The notes under the pieces: generated by a model | The model's database searches: none | The model's input: only the letters and a program-made list of their open reading frames with translations | What the model was told of the DNA's origin: nothing | Position numbers and translations under genes: made by a program | Shown here: positions 50,901 through 64,000 of the stretch, piece after piece | Layout of the letters: the number at the start of each line of letters is the position of its first letter | Numbering within the stretch: the first letter of the stretch is position 1 | Origin: Nemertoderma westbladi | Lineage: Eukaryota; Xenacoelomorpha; Nemertodermatida; Nemertodermatidae | Assembly: GCA_032718475.1 (NCBI GenBank) | Contig: JAUCBJ010000069.1 | Location: 92,332-156,331, forward strand | Length of the DNA stretch: 64,000 nucleotides | Reading direction: 5' to 3'

Positions 50901-52056
50901 CCACAATGGCTACTATATACAACACAAGGTGCTATTTAACCTAAAACCTCGCTCTCACACGGCTACTCTATACAACACAAGGTGCTATTTAACCTAAAAC
51001 CTCGCTCCACAATGGCTACTCTATACAACACAAGGTGCTATTTAACCTAAAACCTCACTCCCACACGGCTACTCTACAACACAAGGTGCTATTTAACCTA
51101 AAACCTCGCTCCACAATGGCTACTCTCTACAACACAAGGTTGCTATTTAACCTAAAACCTCGCTCCACAATGGCTACTCTACAACACAAGGTTGCTATTT
51201 AACCTAAAACCTCGCTCCACAATGGCTACTATATACAACACAAGGTTCTATTTAACCTAAAACCTCACTGTCACACGGCTACTCTACAACACAAGGTTGC
51301 TATTTAACCTAAAACCTCGCTCTCACACGGCTACTCTATACAACACAAGGTGCTATTTAACCTAAAACCTCGCTCCACAATGGCTACTATATACAACACA
51401 AGGTGCTATTTAACCTAAAACCTCGCTCCACAATGGCTACTCTCTACAACACAAGGTTGCTATTTAACCTAAAACCTCGCTCTCACACGGCTACTCTACA
51501 CAACACAAGGTGCTATTTAACCTAAAACCTCGCTCCACAATGGCTACTCTACAACACAAGGTGCTATTTAACCTAAAACCTCGCTCCACAATGGCTACTA
51601 TATACAACACAAGGTGCTATTTAACCTAAAACCTCGCTCCACAATGGCTACTCTCTACAACACAAGGTGCTATTTAACCTAAAACCTCGCTCTCACACGG
51701 CTACTCTACAACACAAGGTTGCTATTTAACCTAAAACCTCGCTCCACAATGGCTACTCTATACAACACAAGGTTGCTATTTAACCTAAAACCTCGCTCCA
51801 CAATGGCTACTCTACAACACAAGGTTGCTATTTAACCTAAAACCTCGCTGCCACACGGCTACTCTATACAACACAAGGTGCTATTTAACCTAAAACCTCG
51901 CTGCCATACGGCTACTCTACAACACAAGGTTGCTATTTAACCTAAAACCTCGCTCCACAATGGCTACTCTATACAACACAAGGTTCTATTTAACCTAAAA
52001 CCTCACTGTCACACGGCTACTCTATACAACACAAGGTGCTATTTAACCTAAAACCT

Positions 52057-52560
52057 CGCTGCCACACGGCTACTCTACAACACAAGGTTGCTATTTAACC
52101 TAAAACCTCGCTCCACAATGGCTACTCTATACAACACAAGGTTCTATTTAACCTAAAACCTCACTGTCACACGGCTACTCTATACAACACAAGGTGCTAT
52201 TTAACCTAAAACCCCGCTGTCACACGGCTACTCTATACAACACAAGGTTGCTATTTAACCTAAAACCTCGCTGCCATACGGCTACTCTACAACACAAGGT
52301 TGCTATTTAACCTAAAACCTCGCTCCACAATGGCTACTCTATACAACACAAGGTTCTATTTAACCTAAAACCTCACTGTCACACGGCTACTCTATACAAC
52401 ACAAGGTGCTATTTAACCTAAAACCCCGCTGTCACACGGCTACTCTATACAACACAAGGTTGCTATTTAACCTAAAACCTCGCTGCCATACGGCTACTCT
52501 ACAACACAAGGTTGCTATTTAACCTAAAACCTCGCTCCACAATGGCTACTCTATACAACA
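52057..52560. repeat. 212-bp four-monomer higher-order repeat
   Basis: The unit is CGCTGCCATACGG with short CTACAAC, CGCTCCACAATGG ending GGTTCT, CACTGTC ending GGTGC, then CCCGCTGTC ending GGTTGC. CTGCCATACG at 52271 and 52483 are 212 bp apart (52+53+53+54). A less exact copy lies just to the left. Confidence 0.82.
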
Positions 52561-52799
52561 CAAGGTGCTATTTAACCTAAAACCTCGCTCCCACACGGCT
52601 ACTCTATACAACACAAGGTTGCTATTTAACCTAAAACCTCACTGTCACACGGCTACTCTATACAACACAAGGTGCTATTTAACCTAAAACCTCGCTGCCA
52701 CACGGCTACTCTATACAACACAAGGTTGCTATTTAACCTAAAACCTCGCTCCACAATGGCTACTCTATACAACACAAGGTGCTATTTAACCTAAAACCT

Positions 52800-53470
52800 C
52801 GCTCCACAATGGCTACTCTATACAACACAAGGTTGCTATTTAACCTAAAACCTCGCTGTCACACGGCTACTCTATACAACACAAGGTGCTATTTAACCTA
52901 AAACCTCACTGACACACGGCTACTCTATACAACACAAGGTTCTATTTAACCTAAAACCTCACTGTCACACGGCTACTCTATACAACACAAGGTGCTATTT
53001 AACCTAAAACCTCGCTCCACAATGGCTACTATATACAACACAAGGTGCTATTTAACCTAAAACCTCGCTCCCACACGGCTACTCTATACAACACAAGGTT
53101 GCTATTTAACCTAAAACCTCGCTCCACAATGGCTACTCTATACAACACAAGGTGCTATTTAACCTAAAACCTCGCTCCACAATGGCTACTCTATACAACA
53201 CAAGGTTGCTATTTAACCTAAAACCTCGCTGTCACACGGCTACTCTATACAACACAAGGTGCTATTTAACCTAAAACCTCACTGACACACGGCTACTCTA
53301 TACAACACAAGGTTCTATTTAACCTAAAACCTCACTGTCACACGGCTACTCTATACAACACAAGGTGCTATTTAACCTAAAACCTCGCTCCACAATGGCT
53401 ACTATATACAACACAAGGTGCTATTTAACCTAAAACCTCGCTCCCACACGGCTACTCTATACAACACAAG
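52800..53470. repeat. 373-bp seven-monomer higher-order repeat
   Basis: A block containing the rare GACACACGG monomer (52911 and 53284, offset 373), a GGTTCT monomer, a CTACTATATAC monomer and a CGCTCCCACACGG monomer occurs twice in a row in the same order. Confidence 0.82.
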
Positions 53471-54179
53471 GTTGCTATTTAACCTAAAACCTCGCTCCAC
53501 AATGGCTACTCTCTACAACACAAGGTGCTATTTAACCTAAAACCTCGCTCCCACACGGCTACTCTATACAACACAAGGTTGCTATTTAACCTAAAACCTC
53601 GCTCCACAATGGCTACTCTCTACAACACAAGGTTGCTATTTAACCTAAAACCTCGCTCTCACACGGCTACTCTACAACACAAGGTTGCTATTTAACCTAA
53701 AACCTCGCTCCACAATGGCTACTCTATACAACACAAGGTTGCTATTTAACCTAAAACCTCGCTCCACAATGGCTACTCTACAACACAAGGTTGCTATTTA
53801 ACCTAAAACCTCGCTGCCATACGGCTACTCTACAACACAAGGTTGCTATTTAACCTAAAACCTCGCTCCACAATGGCTACTCTATACAACACAAGGTTGC
53901 TATTTAACCTAAAACCTCACTGTCACACGGCTACTCTATACAACACAAGGTGCTATTTAACCTAAAACCTCGCTGCCACACGGCTACTCTATACAACACA
54001 AGGTTGCTATTTAACCTAAAACCTCGCTCCACAATGGCTACTCTATACAACACAAGGTTCTATTTAACCTAAAACCTCACTGTCACACGGCTACTCTATA
54101 CAACACAAGGTTGCTATTTAACCTAAAACCTCGCTCCACAATGGCTACTCTATACAACACAAGGTTCTATTTAACCTAA

Positions 54180-54990
54180 AACCTCACTGTCACACGGCTA
54201 CTCTATACAACACAAGGTTCTATTTAACCTAAAAACCCCGCTGCCACACGGCTACTCTATACAACACAAGGTGCTATTTAACCTAAAACCTCGCTCCACA
54301 ATGGCTACTCTATACAACACAAGGTTCTATTTAACCTAAAACCTCACTGTCACACGGCTACTCTATACAACACAAGGTTCTATTTAACCTAAAAACCCCG
54401 CTGCCACACGGCTACTCTATACAACACAAGGTGCTATTTAACCTAAAACCTCGCTGCCACACGGCTACTCTATACAACACAAGGTGCTATTTAACCTAAA
54501 ACCTCACTGTCACACGGCTACTCTATACAACACAAGGTGCTATTTAACCTAAAACCTCGCTGCCACACGGCTACTCTATACAACACAAGGTTCTATTTAA
54601 CCTAAAACCTCACTGTCACACGGCTACTCTATACAACACAAGGTTCTATTTAACCTAAAAACCCCGCTGCCACACGGCTACTCTATACAACACAAGGTGC
54701 TATTTAACCTAAAACCTCGCTGCCACACGGCTACTCTATACAACACAAGGTGCTATTTAACCTAAAACCTCACTGTCACACGGCTACTCTATACAACACA
54801 AGGTGCTATTTAACCTAAAACCTCGCTGCCACACGGCTACTCTATACAACACAAGGTTGCTATTTAACCTAAAACCTCGCTGCCATACGGCTACTCTACA
54901 ACACAAGGTTGCTATTTAACCTAAAACCTCGCTCCACAATGGCTACTCTATACAACACAAGGTTCTATTTAACCTAAAAACCCCGCTGCC
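54180..54990. repeat. Satellite block with AAAAACCCCGCTGCC monomers, repeated
   Basis: Monomers with a one-base expansion of the A run and CCCCGCTGCC occur near 54233, 54393, 54657 and 54975. They are each preceded by a GGTTCT-ending monomer. The shared unusual junction shows the block was copied as a unit; a related form (AAAAACTCCGCTGCC) is at 47286. Confidence 0.78.
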
Positions 54991-55669
54991 ACACGGCTAC
55001 TCTATACAACACAAGGTGCTATTTAACCTAAAACCTCGCTGCCACACGGCTACTCTATACAACACAAGGTGCTATTTAACCTAAAACCTCACTGCCACAC
55101 GGCTACTCTATACAACACAAGGTGCTATTTAACCTAAAACCTCGCTGCCACACGGCTACTCTATACAACACAAGGTGCTATTTAACCTAAAACCTCGCTG
55201 CCACACGGCTACTCTATACAACACAAGGTGCTATTTAACCTAAAACCTCGCTGCCACACGGCTACTCTATACAACACAAGGTGCTATTTAACCTAAAACC
55301 TCGCTGCCACACGGCTACTCTATACAACACAAGGTGCTATTTAACCTAAAACCTCGCTGTCACACGGCTACTCTATACAACACAAGGTGCTATTTAACCT
55401 AAAACCTCGCTCTCACACGGCTACTCTATACAACACAAGGTTGCTATTTAACCTAAAACCTCGCTCTCACACGGCTACTCTATACAACACAAGGTGCTAT
55501 TTAACCGAAAACCTCGCTCTCACACGGCTACTCTATACAACACAAGGTGCTATTTAACCGAAAACCCCGCTGCCACACGGCTACTCTATACAACACAAGG
55601 TTGCTATTTAACCTAAAACCTCGCTCCACAATGGCTACTCTATACAACACAAGGTTGCTATTTAACCTA

Positions 55670-56035
55670 AAACCTCGCTGCCACACGGCTACTCTATACA
55701 ACACAAGGTGCTATTTAACCTAAAACCTCGCTGTCACACGGCTACTCTATACAACACAAGGTGCTATTTAACCTAAAACCTCGCTCCACAATGGCTACTC
55801 TATACAACACAAGGTTGCTATTTAACCTAAAACCTCGCTGCCACACGGCTACTCTATACAACACAAGGTGCTATTTAACCTAAAACCTCGCTGTCACACG
55901 GCTACTCTATACAACACAAGGTGCTATTTAACCTAAAACCTCGCTCCACAATGGCTACTCTATACAACACAAGGTTGCTATTTAACCTAAAACCTCGCTG
56001 CCACACGGCTACTCTATACAACACAAGGTGCTATT
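55670..56035. repeat. 160-bp trimer higher-order repeat (second type)
   Basis: The order CGCTGCC ending GGTGC, CGCTGTC ending GGTGC, CGCTCCACAATGG ending GGTTGC repeats with a 160-bp period (CTGTCACACG at 55731 and 55891). It has the same length as the trimer at 26561 but different monomers, so it arose independently. Confidence 0.8.
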
Positions 56036-59000
56036 TAACCTAAAACCCCGCTGCCACACGGCTACTCTATACAACACAAGGTGCTATTTAACCTAAAACC
56101 TCGGCCCACAATGGCTACTCTATACAACACAAGGTTGCTATTTAACCTAAAACCTCACTGCCACACGGCTACTCTACAACACAAGGTTGCTATTTAACCT
56201 AAAACCCCGCTCTCACACGGCTACTCTATACAACACAAGGTGCTATTTAACCTAAAACCTCGCTCCACAATGGCTACTCTATACAACACAAGGTTGCTAT
56301 TTAACCTAAAACCTCGCTGCCACACGGCTACTCTATACAACACAAGGTTGCTATTTAACCTAAAACCTCGCTCCACAATGGCTACTCTATACAACACAAG
56401 GTGCTATTTAACCTAAAACCTCGCTCTCACACGGCTACTCTATACAACACAAGGTTGCTATTTAACCTAAAACCTCGCTCCACAATGGCTACTCTATACA
56501 ACACAAGGTGCTATTTAACCTAAAACCTCGCTCCACAATGGCTACTCTATACAACACAAGGTTGCTATTTAACCTAAAACCTCGCTGCCACACGGCTACT
56601 CTATACAACACAAGGTTGCTATTTAACCTAAAACCTCGCTCCACAATGGCTACTCTATACAACACAAGGTGCTATTTAACCTAAAACCTCGCTCCACAAT
56701 GGCTACTCTATACAACACAAGGTTGCTATTTAACCTAAAACCTCGCTGCCACACGGCTACTCTATACAACACAAGGTTGCTATTTAACCTAAAACCTCGC
56801 TCCACAATGGCTACTCTATACAACACAAGGTGCTATTTAACCTAAAACCTCACTGACACACGGCTACTCTATACAACACAAGGTGCTATTTAACCTAAAA
56901 CCTCACTGTCACACGGCTACTCTATACAACACAAGGTGCTATTTAACCTAAAACCTCGCTCCACAATGGCTACTCTACAACACAAGGTGCTATTTAGCCT
57001 AAAACCTCACTGTCACACGGCTACTCTATACAACACAAGGTGCTATTTAACCTAAAACCTCGCTGTCACACGGCTACTCTATACAACACAAGGTGCTATT
57101 TAACCTAAAACCTCGCTGCCACACGGCTACTCTACACAACACAAGGTTGCTATTTAACCTAAAACCTCACTGCCACACGGCTACTCTATACAACACAAGG
57201 TGCTATTTAACCTAAAACCTCACTGTCACACGGCTACTCTATACAACACAAGGTGCTATTTAACCTAAAACCTCACTGTCACACGGCTACTCTATACAAC
57301 ACAAGGTGCTATTTAACCTAAAACCTCACTGACACACGGCTACTCTATACAACACAAGGTGCTATTTAACCTAAAACCTCACTGTCACACGGCTACTCTA
57401 TACAACACAAGGTTGCTATTTAACCTAAAACCTCGCTGCCACACGGCTACTCTATACAACACAAGGTTGCTATTTAACCTAAAACCTCGCTGCCACACGG
57501 CTACTCTATACAACACAAGGTCCTATTTAACCTAAAACCTCACTGCCACACGGCTACTCTACACAACACAAGGTCCTATTTAACCTAAAACCTCGCTGCC
57601 ACACGGCTACTCTATACAACACAAGGTTGCTATTTAACCTAAAACCTCGCTGCCACACGGCTACTCTATACAACACAAGGTCCTATTTAACCTAAAACCT
57701 CACTGCCACACGGCTACTCTATACAACACAAGGTGCTATTTAACCTAAAACCTCGCTGTCACACGGCTACTCTCTACAACACAAGGTTGCTATTTAACCT
57801 AAAACCTCGCTCCACAATGGCTACTCTATACAACACAAGGTGCTATTTAACCTAAAACCTCGCTGCCACACGGCTACTCTATACAACACAAGGTTGCTAT
57901 TTAACCTAAAACCTCGCTCCACAATGGCTACTCTATACAACACAAGGTTGCTATTTAACCTAAAACCTCGCTGCCACACGGCTACTCTATACAACACAAG
58001 GTTGCTATTTAACCTAAAACCCCGCTCTCACACGGCTACTCTACAACACAAGGTGCTATTTAACCTAAAACCTCACTGTCACACGGCTACTCTATACAAC
58101 ACAAGGTGCTATTTAACCTAAAACCCCGCTCTCACACGGCTACTCTACAACACAAGGTGCTATTTAACCTAAAACCTCACTGTCACACGGCTACTCTATA
58201 CAACACAAGGTGCTATTTAACCTATAACCCCGCTGCCACACGGCTACTCTATACAACACAAGGTGCTATTTAACCTAAAACCTCGCTGCCACACGGCTAC
58301 TCTATACAACACAAGGTGCTATTTAACCTAAAACCTCGCTGCCACACGGCTACTCTATACAACACAAGGTTGCTATTTAACCTAAAACCCCGCTCTCACA
58401 CGGCTACTCTACAACACAAGGTGCTATTTAACCTAAAACCTCACTGTCACACGGCTACTCTATACAACACAAGGTGCTATTTAACCTAAAACCCCGCTCT
58501 CACACGGCTACTCTACAACACAAGGTGCTATTTAACCTAAAACCTCACTGTCACACGGCTACTCTATACAACACAAGGTGCTATTTAACCTAAAACCTCG
58601 CTCTCACACGGCTACTCTATACAACACAAGGTGCTATTTAACCTAAAACCCCACTGCCACACGGCTACTCTATACAACACAAGGTTGCTATTTAACCTAA
58701 AACCTCACTGCCACACGGCTACTCTATACAACACAAGGTTCTATTTAACCTAAAACCTCGCTCTCACACGGCTACTCTATACAACACAAGGTGCTATTTA
58801 ACCTAAAACCTCACTGCCACACGGCTACTCTATACAACACAAGGTTCTATTTAACCTAAAACCTCGCTCTCACACGGCTACTCTATACAACACAAGGTGC
58901 TATTTAACCTAAAACCTCACTGTCACACGGCTACTCTATACAACACAAGGTGCTATTTAACCTAAAACCTCGCTCTCACACGGCTACTCTATACAACACA

Positions 59001-62000
59001 AGGTGCTATTTAACCTAAAACCTCGCTGTCACACGGCTACTCTATACAACACAAGGTGTTATTTAACCTAAAACCTCGCTGTCACACGGCTACTCTATAC
59101 AACACAAGGTGCTATTTAACCTAAAACCTCGCTGCCACACGGCTACTCTATACAACACAAGGTGCTATTTAACCTAAAACCTCGCTGTCACACGGCTACT
59201 CTATACAACACAAGGTGCTATTTAACCTAAAACCTCGCTCCACAATGGCTACTCTACAACACAAGGTGCTATTTAACCTAAAACCTCGCTCCACAATGGC
59301 TACTCTATACAACACAAGGTTGCTATTTAACCTAAAACCTCGCTGCCACACGGCTACTCTATACAACACAAGGTGCTATTTAACCTAAAACCCCGCTGCC
59401 ACACGGCTACTCTATACAACACAAGGTGCTATTTAACCTAAAACCTCGCTCCACAATGGCTACTCTATACAACACAAGGTTGCTATTTAACCTAAAACCT
59501 CACTGCCACACGGCTACTCTACAACACAAGGTTGCTATTTAACCTAAAACCCCGCTCTCACACGGCTACTCTATACAACACAAGGTGCTATTTAACCTAA
59601 AACCTCGCTCCACAATGGCTACTCTATACAACACAAGGTTGCTATTTAACCTAAAACCTCGCTGCCACACGGCTACTCTACAACACAAGGTGCTATTTAA
59701 CCTAAAACCTCGCTGCCACACGGCTACTCTATACAACACAAGGTGCTATTTAACCTAAAACCTCGCTGCCACACGGCTACTCTATACAACACAAGGTCCT
59801 ATTTAACCTAAAACCCCGCTGCCACACGGCTACTCTATACAACACAAGGTCCTATTTAACCTAAAACCCCGCTGCCACACGGCTACTCTATACAACACAA
59901 GGTTGCTATTTAACCTAAAACCTCGCTCCACAATGGCTACTCTATACAACACAAGGTGCTATTTAACCTAAAACCTCGCTGCCACACGGCTACTCTATAC
60001 AACACAAGGTTGCTATTTAACCTAAAACCTCGCTCCACAATGGCTACTCTATACAACACAAGGTTGCTATTTAACCTAAAACCTCGCTCTCACACGGCTA
60101 CTCTATACAACACAAGGTTGCTATTTAACCTAAAACCTCGCTCCACAATGGCTACTCTATACAACACAAGGTGCTATTTAACCTAAAACCTCGCTCCACA
60201 ATGGCTACTCTATACAACACAAGGTTGCTATTTAACCTAAAACCTCGCTGCCACACGGCTACTCTACACAACACAAGGTGCTATTTAACCTAAAACCTCG
60301 CTCCCACACGGCTACTCTATACAACACAAGGTTGCTATTTAACCTAAAACCTCGCTCCACAATGGCTACTCTATACAACACAAGGTGCTATTTAACCTAA
60401 AACCTCGCTCCACAATGGCTACTCTATACAACACAAGGTGCTATTTAACCTAAAACCTCACTGTCACACGGCTACTCTATACAACACAAGGTGCTATTTA
60501 ACCTAAAACCTCGCTGCCACACGGCTACTCTATACAACACAAGGTTGCTATTTAACCTAAAACCTCGCTCCACAATGGCTACTCTATACAACACAAGGTG
60601 CTATTTAACCTAAAACCTCACTGTCACACGGCTACTCTATACAACACAAGGTGCTATTTAACCTAAAACCTCGCTCCACAATGGCTACTCTATACAACAC
60701 AAGGTGCTATTTAACCTAAAACCTCACTGACACACGGCTACTCTATACAACACAAGGTGCTATTTAACCTAAAACCTCACTGTCACACGGCTACTCTATA
60801 CAACACAAGGTTGCTATTTAACCTAAAACCTCGCTGCCACACGGCTACTCTATACAACACAAGGTGCTATTTAACCTAAAACCTCGCTCCCACACGGCTA
60901 CTCTATACAACACAAGGTTGCTATTTAACCTAAAACCTCGCTCCCACACGGCTACTCTATACAACACAAGGTTGCTATTTAACCTAAAACCTCGCTCCAC
61001 AATGGCTACTCTACAACACAAGGTGCTATTTAACCTAAAACCTCGCTGTCACACGGCTACTCTATACAACACAAGGTGCTATTTAACCTAAAACCTCGCT
61101 CCCACACGGCTACTCTATACAACACAAGGTGCTATTTAACCTAAAACCTCGCTGCCACACGGCTACTCTATACAACACAAGGTGCTATTTAACCTAAAAC
61201 CTCGCTCCCACACGGCTACTCTATACAACACAAGGTTGCTATTTAACCTAAAACCTCGCTCCACAATGGCTACTCTACAACACAAGGTTGCTATTTAACC
61301 TAAAACCTCGCTCCCACACGGCTACTCTATACAACACAAGGTTGCTATTTAACCTAAAACCTCGCTCCACAATGGCTACTCTATACAACACAAGGTGCTA
61401 TTTAACCTAAAACCTCGCTGCCACACGGCTACTCTATACAACACAAGGTGCTATTTAACCTAAAACCTCGCTCCACAATGGCTACTCTACAACACAAGGT
61501 GCTATTTAACCTAAAACCTCGCTGTCACACGGCTACTCTATACAACACAAGGTGCTATTTAACCTAAACCCTCACTGCCACACGGCTACTCTATACAACA
61601 CAAGGTTGCTATTTAACCTAAAACCTCACTGTCACACGGCTACTCTATACAACACAAGGTTGCTATTTAACCTAAAACCTCGCTCCACAATGGCTACTCT
61701 ACAACACAAGGTGCTATTTAACCTAAAACCTCGCTGTCACACGGCTACTCTATACAACACAAGGTGCTATTTAACCTAAAACCTCACTGCCACACGGCTA
61801 CTCTATACAACACAAGGTGCTATTTAACCTAAAACCTCGCTCCACAATGGCTACTCTACAACACAAGGTGCTATTTAACCTAAAACCTCACTGCCACACG
61901 GCTACTCTATACAACACAAGGTGCTATTTAACCTAAAACCTCACTGCCACACGGCTACTCTATACAACACAAGGTGCTATTTAACCTAAAACCTCGCTCC

Positions 62001-64000
62001 ACAATGGCTACTCTATACAACACAAGGTTCTATTTAACCTAAAACCTCGCTCCACAATGGCTACTCTACAACACAAGGTGCTATTTAACCTAAAACCTCG
62101 CTGTCACACGGCTACTCTATACAACACAAGGTGCTATTTAACCTAAAACCCCGCTGCCACACGGCTACTCTACAACACAAGGTTGCTATTTAACCTAAAA
62201 CCTCACTGTCACACGGCTACTCTATACAACACAAGGTTGCTATTTAACCTAAAACCTCACTGCCACACGGCTACTCTATACAACACAAGGTTGCTATTTA
62301 ACCTAAAACCTCGCTGTCACACGGCTACTCTATACAACACAAGGTTGCTATTTAACCTAAAACCTCGCTCCACAATGGCTACTCTACAACACAAGGTGCT
62401 ATTTAACCTAAAACCTCACTGCCACACGGCTACTCTATACAACACAAGGTTGCTATTTAACCTAAAACCTCGCTGCCACACGGCTACTCTATACAACACA
62501 AGGTGCTATTTAACCTAAAACCTCACTGTCACACGGCTACTCTATACAACACAAGGTGCTATTTAACCTAAAACCTCGCTGCCACACGGCTACTCTATAC
62601 AACACAAGGTGCTATTTAACCTAAAACCTCACTGTCACACGGCTACTCTACAACACAAGGTGCTATTTAACCTAAAACCTCACTGTCACACGGCTACTCT
62701 ATACAACACAAGGTTCTATTTAACCTAAAACCTCGTTGCCACACGGCTACTCTACAACACAAGGTGCTATTTAACCTAAAACCTCACTGCCACACGGCTA
62801 CTCTATACAACACAAGGTGCCATTTAACCTAAAACCTCGCTGTCACACGGCTACTCTATACAACACAAGGTTGCTATTTAACCTAAAACCTCACTGTCAC
62901 ACGGCTACTCTATACAACACAATGTGCTATTTAACCTAAAACCTCACTGTCACACGGCTACTCTATACAACACAAGGTGCTATTTAACCTAAAACCTCAC
63001 TGTCACACGGCTACTCTATACAACACAAGGTGCTATTTAACCTAAAACCTCACTGCCACACGGCTACTCTATACAACACAAGGTGCTATTTAGCCTAAAA
63101 CCTCACTGCCACACGGCTACTCTATACAACACAAGGTGCTATTTAACCTAAAACCTCGCTCCCACACGGCTACTCTATACAACACAAGGTTGCTATTTAA
63201 CCTAAAACCTCACTGCCACACGGCTACTCTACACAACACAAGGTGCTATTTAACCTAAACCCTCACTGCCACACGGCTTCTCTATACAACACAAGGTGCT
63301 ATTTAACCTAAAACCTCACTGCCACACGGCTACTCTATACAACACAAGGTTGCTATTTAACCTAAAACCTCACTGTCACCCGGCTACTCTACAACACAAG
63401 GTTGCTATTTAACCTAAAACCTCGCTGTCACACGGCTACTCTACAACACAAGGTTGCTATTTAACCTAAAACCTCACTGTCACAACGGCTACTCTACAAC
63501 ACAAGGTTGCTATTTAACCTAAAACCTCACTGTCACCCGGCTACTCTACAACACAAGGTTGCTATTTAACCTAAAACCTCACTGCCACACGGCTACTCTA
63601 TACAACACATGGTGCTATTTAACCTAAAACCTCACTGTCACACGGCTACTCTATACAACACAAGGTTGCTATTTAACCTAAAAACCTCGCTGTCACACGG
63701 CTACTCTACAACACAAGGTTGCAATTTAACCTAAAACCTCACTGCCACACGGCTACTCTATACAACACAAGGTGCTATTTAACCTAAAACCTCACTGTCA
63801 CCCGGCTACTCTACAACACAAGGTTGCTATTTAACCTAAAACCTCACTGTCACACGGCTACTCTACAACACAAGGTTGCTATTTAACCTAAAACCTCACT
63901 GTCACACGGCTACTCTACAACACAAGGTTGCTATTTAACCTAAAACCTCACTGTCACACGGCTACTCTATACAACACAAGGTTCTATTTAACCTAAAATG

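Larger units (their letters stand above)
38710..64000. repeat. 51-54 bp satellite array, right arm
   Basis: The same satellite continues in the same orientation for about 25.3 kb to the window edge, roughly 475 monomers by division. No gene or other element interrupts it. It uses the same blocks as the left arm. It adds private variants: CTACTATACAAC (38878 to 44810), AAGATGC (43668 to 44510), GCCATACGG (46071 to about 54890), CTACTATATACAAC (50221 to 53410), AAAAACCCCGCTGCC (54230 to 54980) and GGTCCTATTT (57520 to 59850). Single-base slips such as CACAACGG near 63483 are rare. The array goes on past 64000. Confidence 0.97.

Overview
The window is eukaryotic nuclear heterochromatin. It is one uninterrupted field of a 51-54 bp satellite, broken once by a full-length 10.7 kb non-LTR (LINE) retrotransposon. 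I see no host gene, tRNA, rRNA or CRISPR array. Thousands of bases of tandem DNA, an apurinic-type endonuclease/reverse transcriptase element and a Ulp1-type protease domain point to a eukaryote, most likely an invertebrate animal. The species cannot be read from the sequence.

Layout. 1-27963: satellite, roughly 525 monomers by division. 27964-38709: the LINE. 38710-64000: the same satellite, roughly 475 monomers. The satellite monomer is a mosaic of a few alternative blocks, and small indels give lengths of 54, 53, 52 or 51 bp. Blocks of several monomers were copied repeatedly, giving higher-order repeats of 107, 160, 212, 263, 373 and 579 bp. Larger segmental duplications have offsets of about 2.4 kb and 3.7-4.1 kb. 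Some monomer variants occur only in certain stretches.

The LINE looks structurally intact. It has a 5' leader starting with four CCGTAAN heptamers, two long ORFs without stops or frameshifts, a 3' UTR with a small hairpin, and an (AAT)n tail. It is flanked by a short target-site duplication (AATGGC) drawn from the satellite. ORF1 (2346 aa) is very large. Nearly half of it is a tandem repeat of about 42-aa modules; a cysteine-rich stretch, a Ulp1/C48-like cysteine protease domain, a coiled coil, a basic cluster, a possible RRM-like fold and an Asn/Tyr/Arg-rich tail follow. ORF2 (1110 aa) overlaps the end of ORF1 and carries an APE/EEP endonuclease and a reverse transcriptase with a YADD catalytic motif. 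ORF2 is expected to nick the target and copy the element RNA (target-primed reverse transcription), with ORF1 binding the RNA.

Most notable: the ORF1 architecture; the apparent replacement of the catalytic Asp of the Ulp1-like triad by Cys with His, Gln and Cys kept; an exactly 1056-bp internal duplication in ORF1; and AAT microhomology between the element tail and the satellite at the insertion site, which raises the possibility of a satellite-targeted element.
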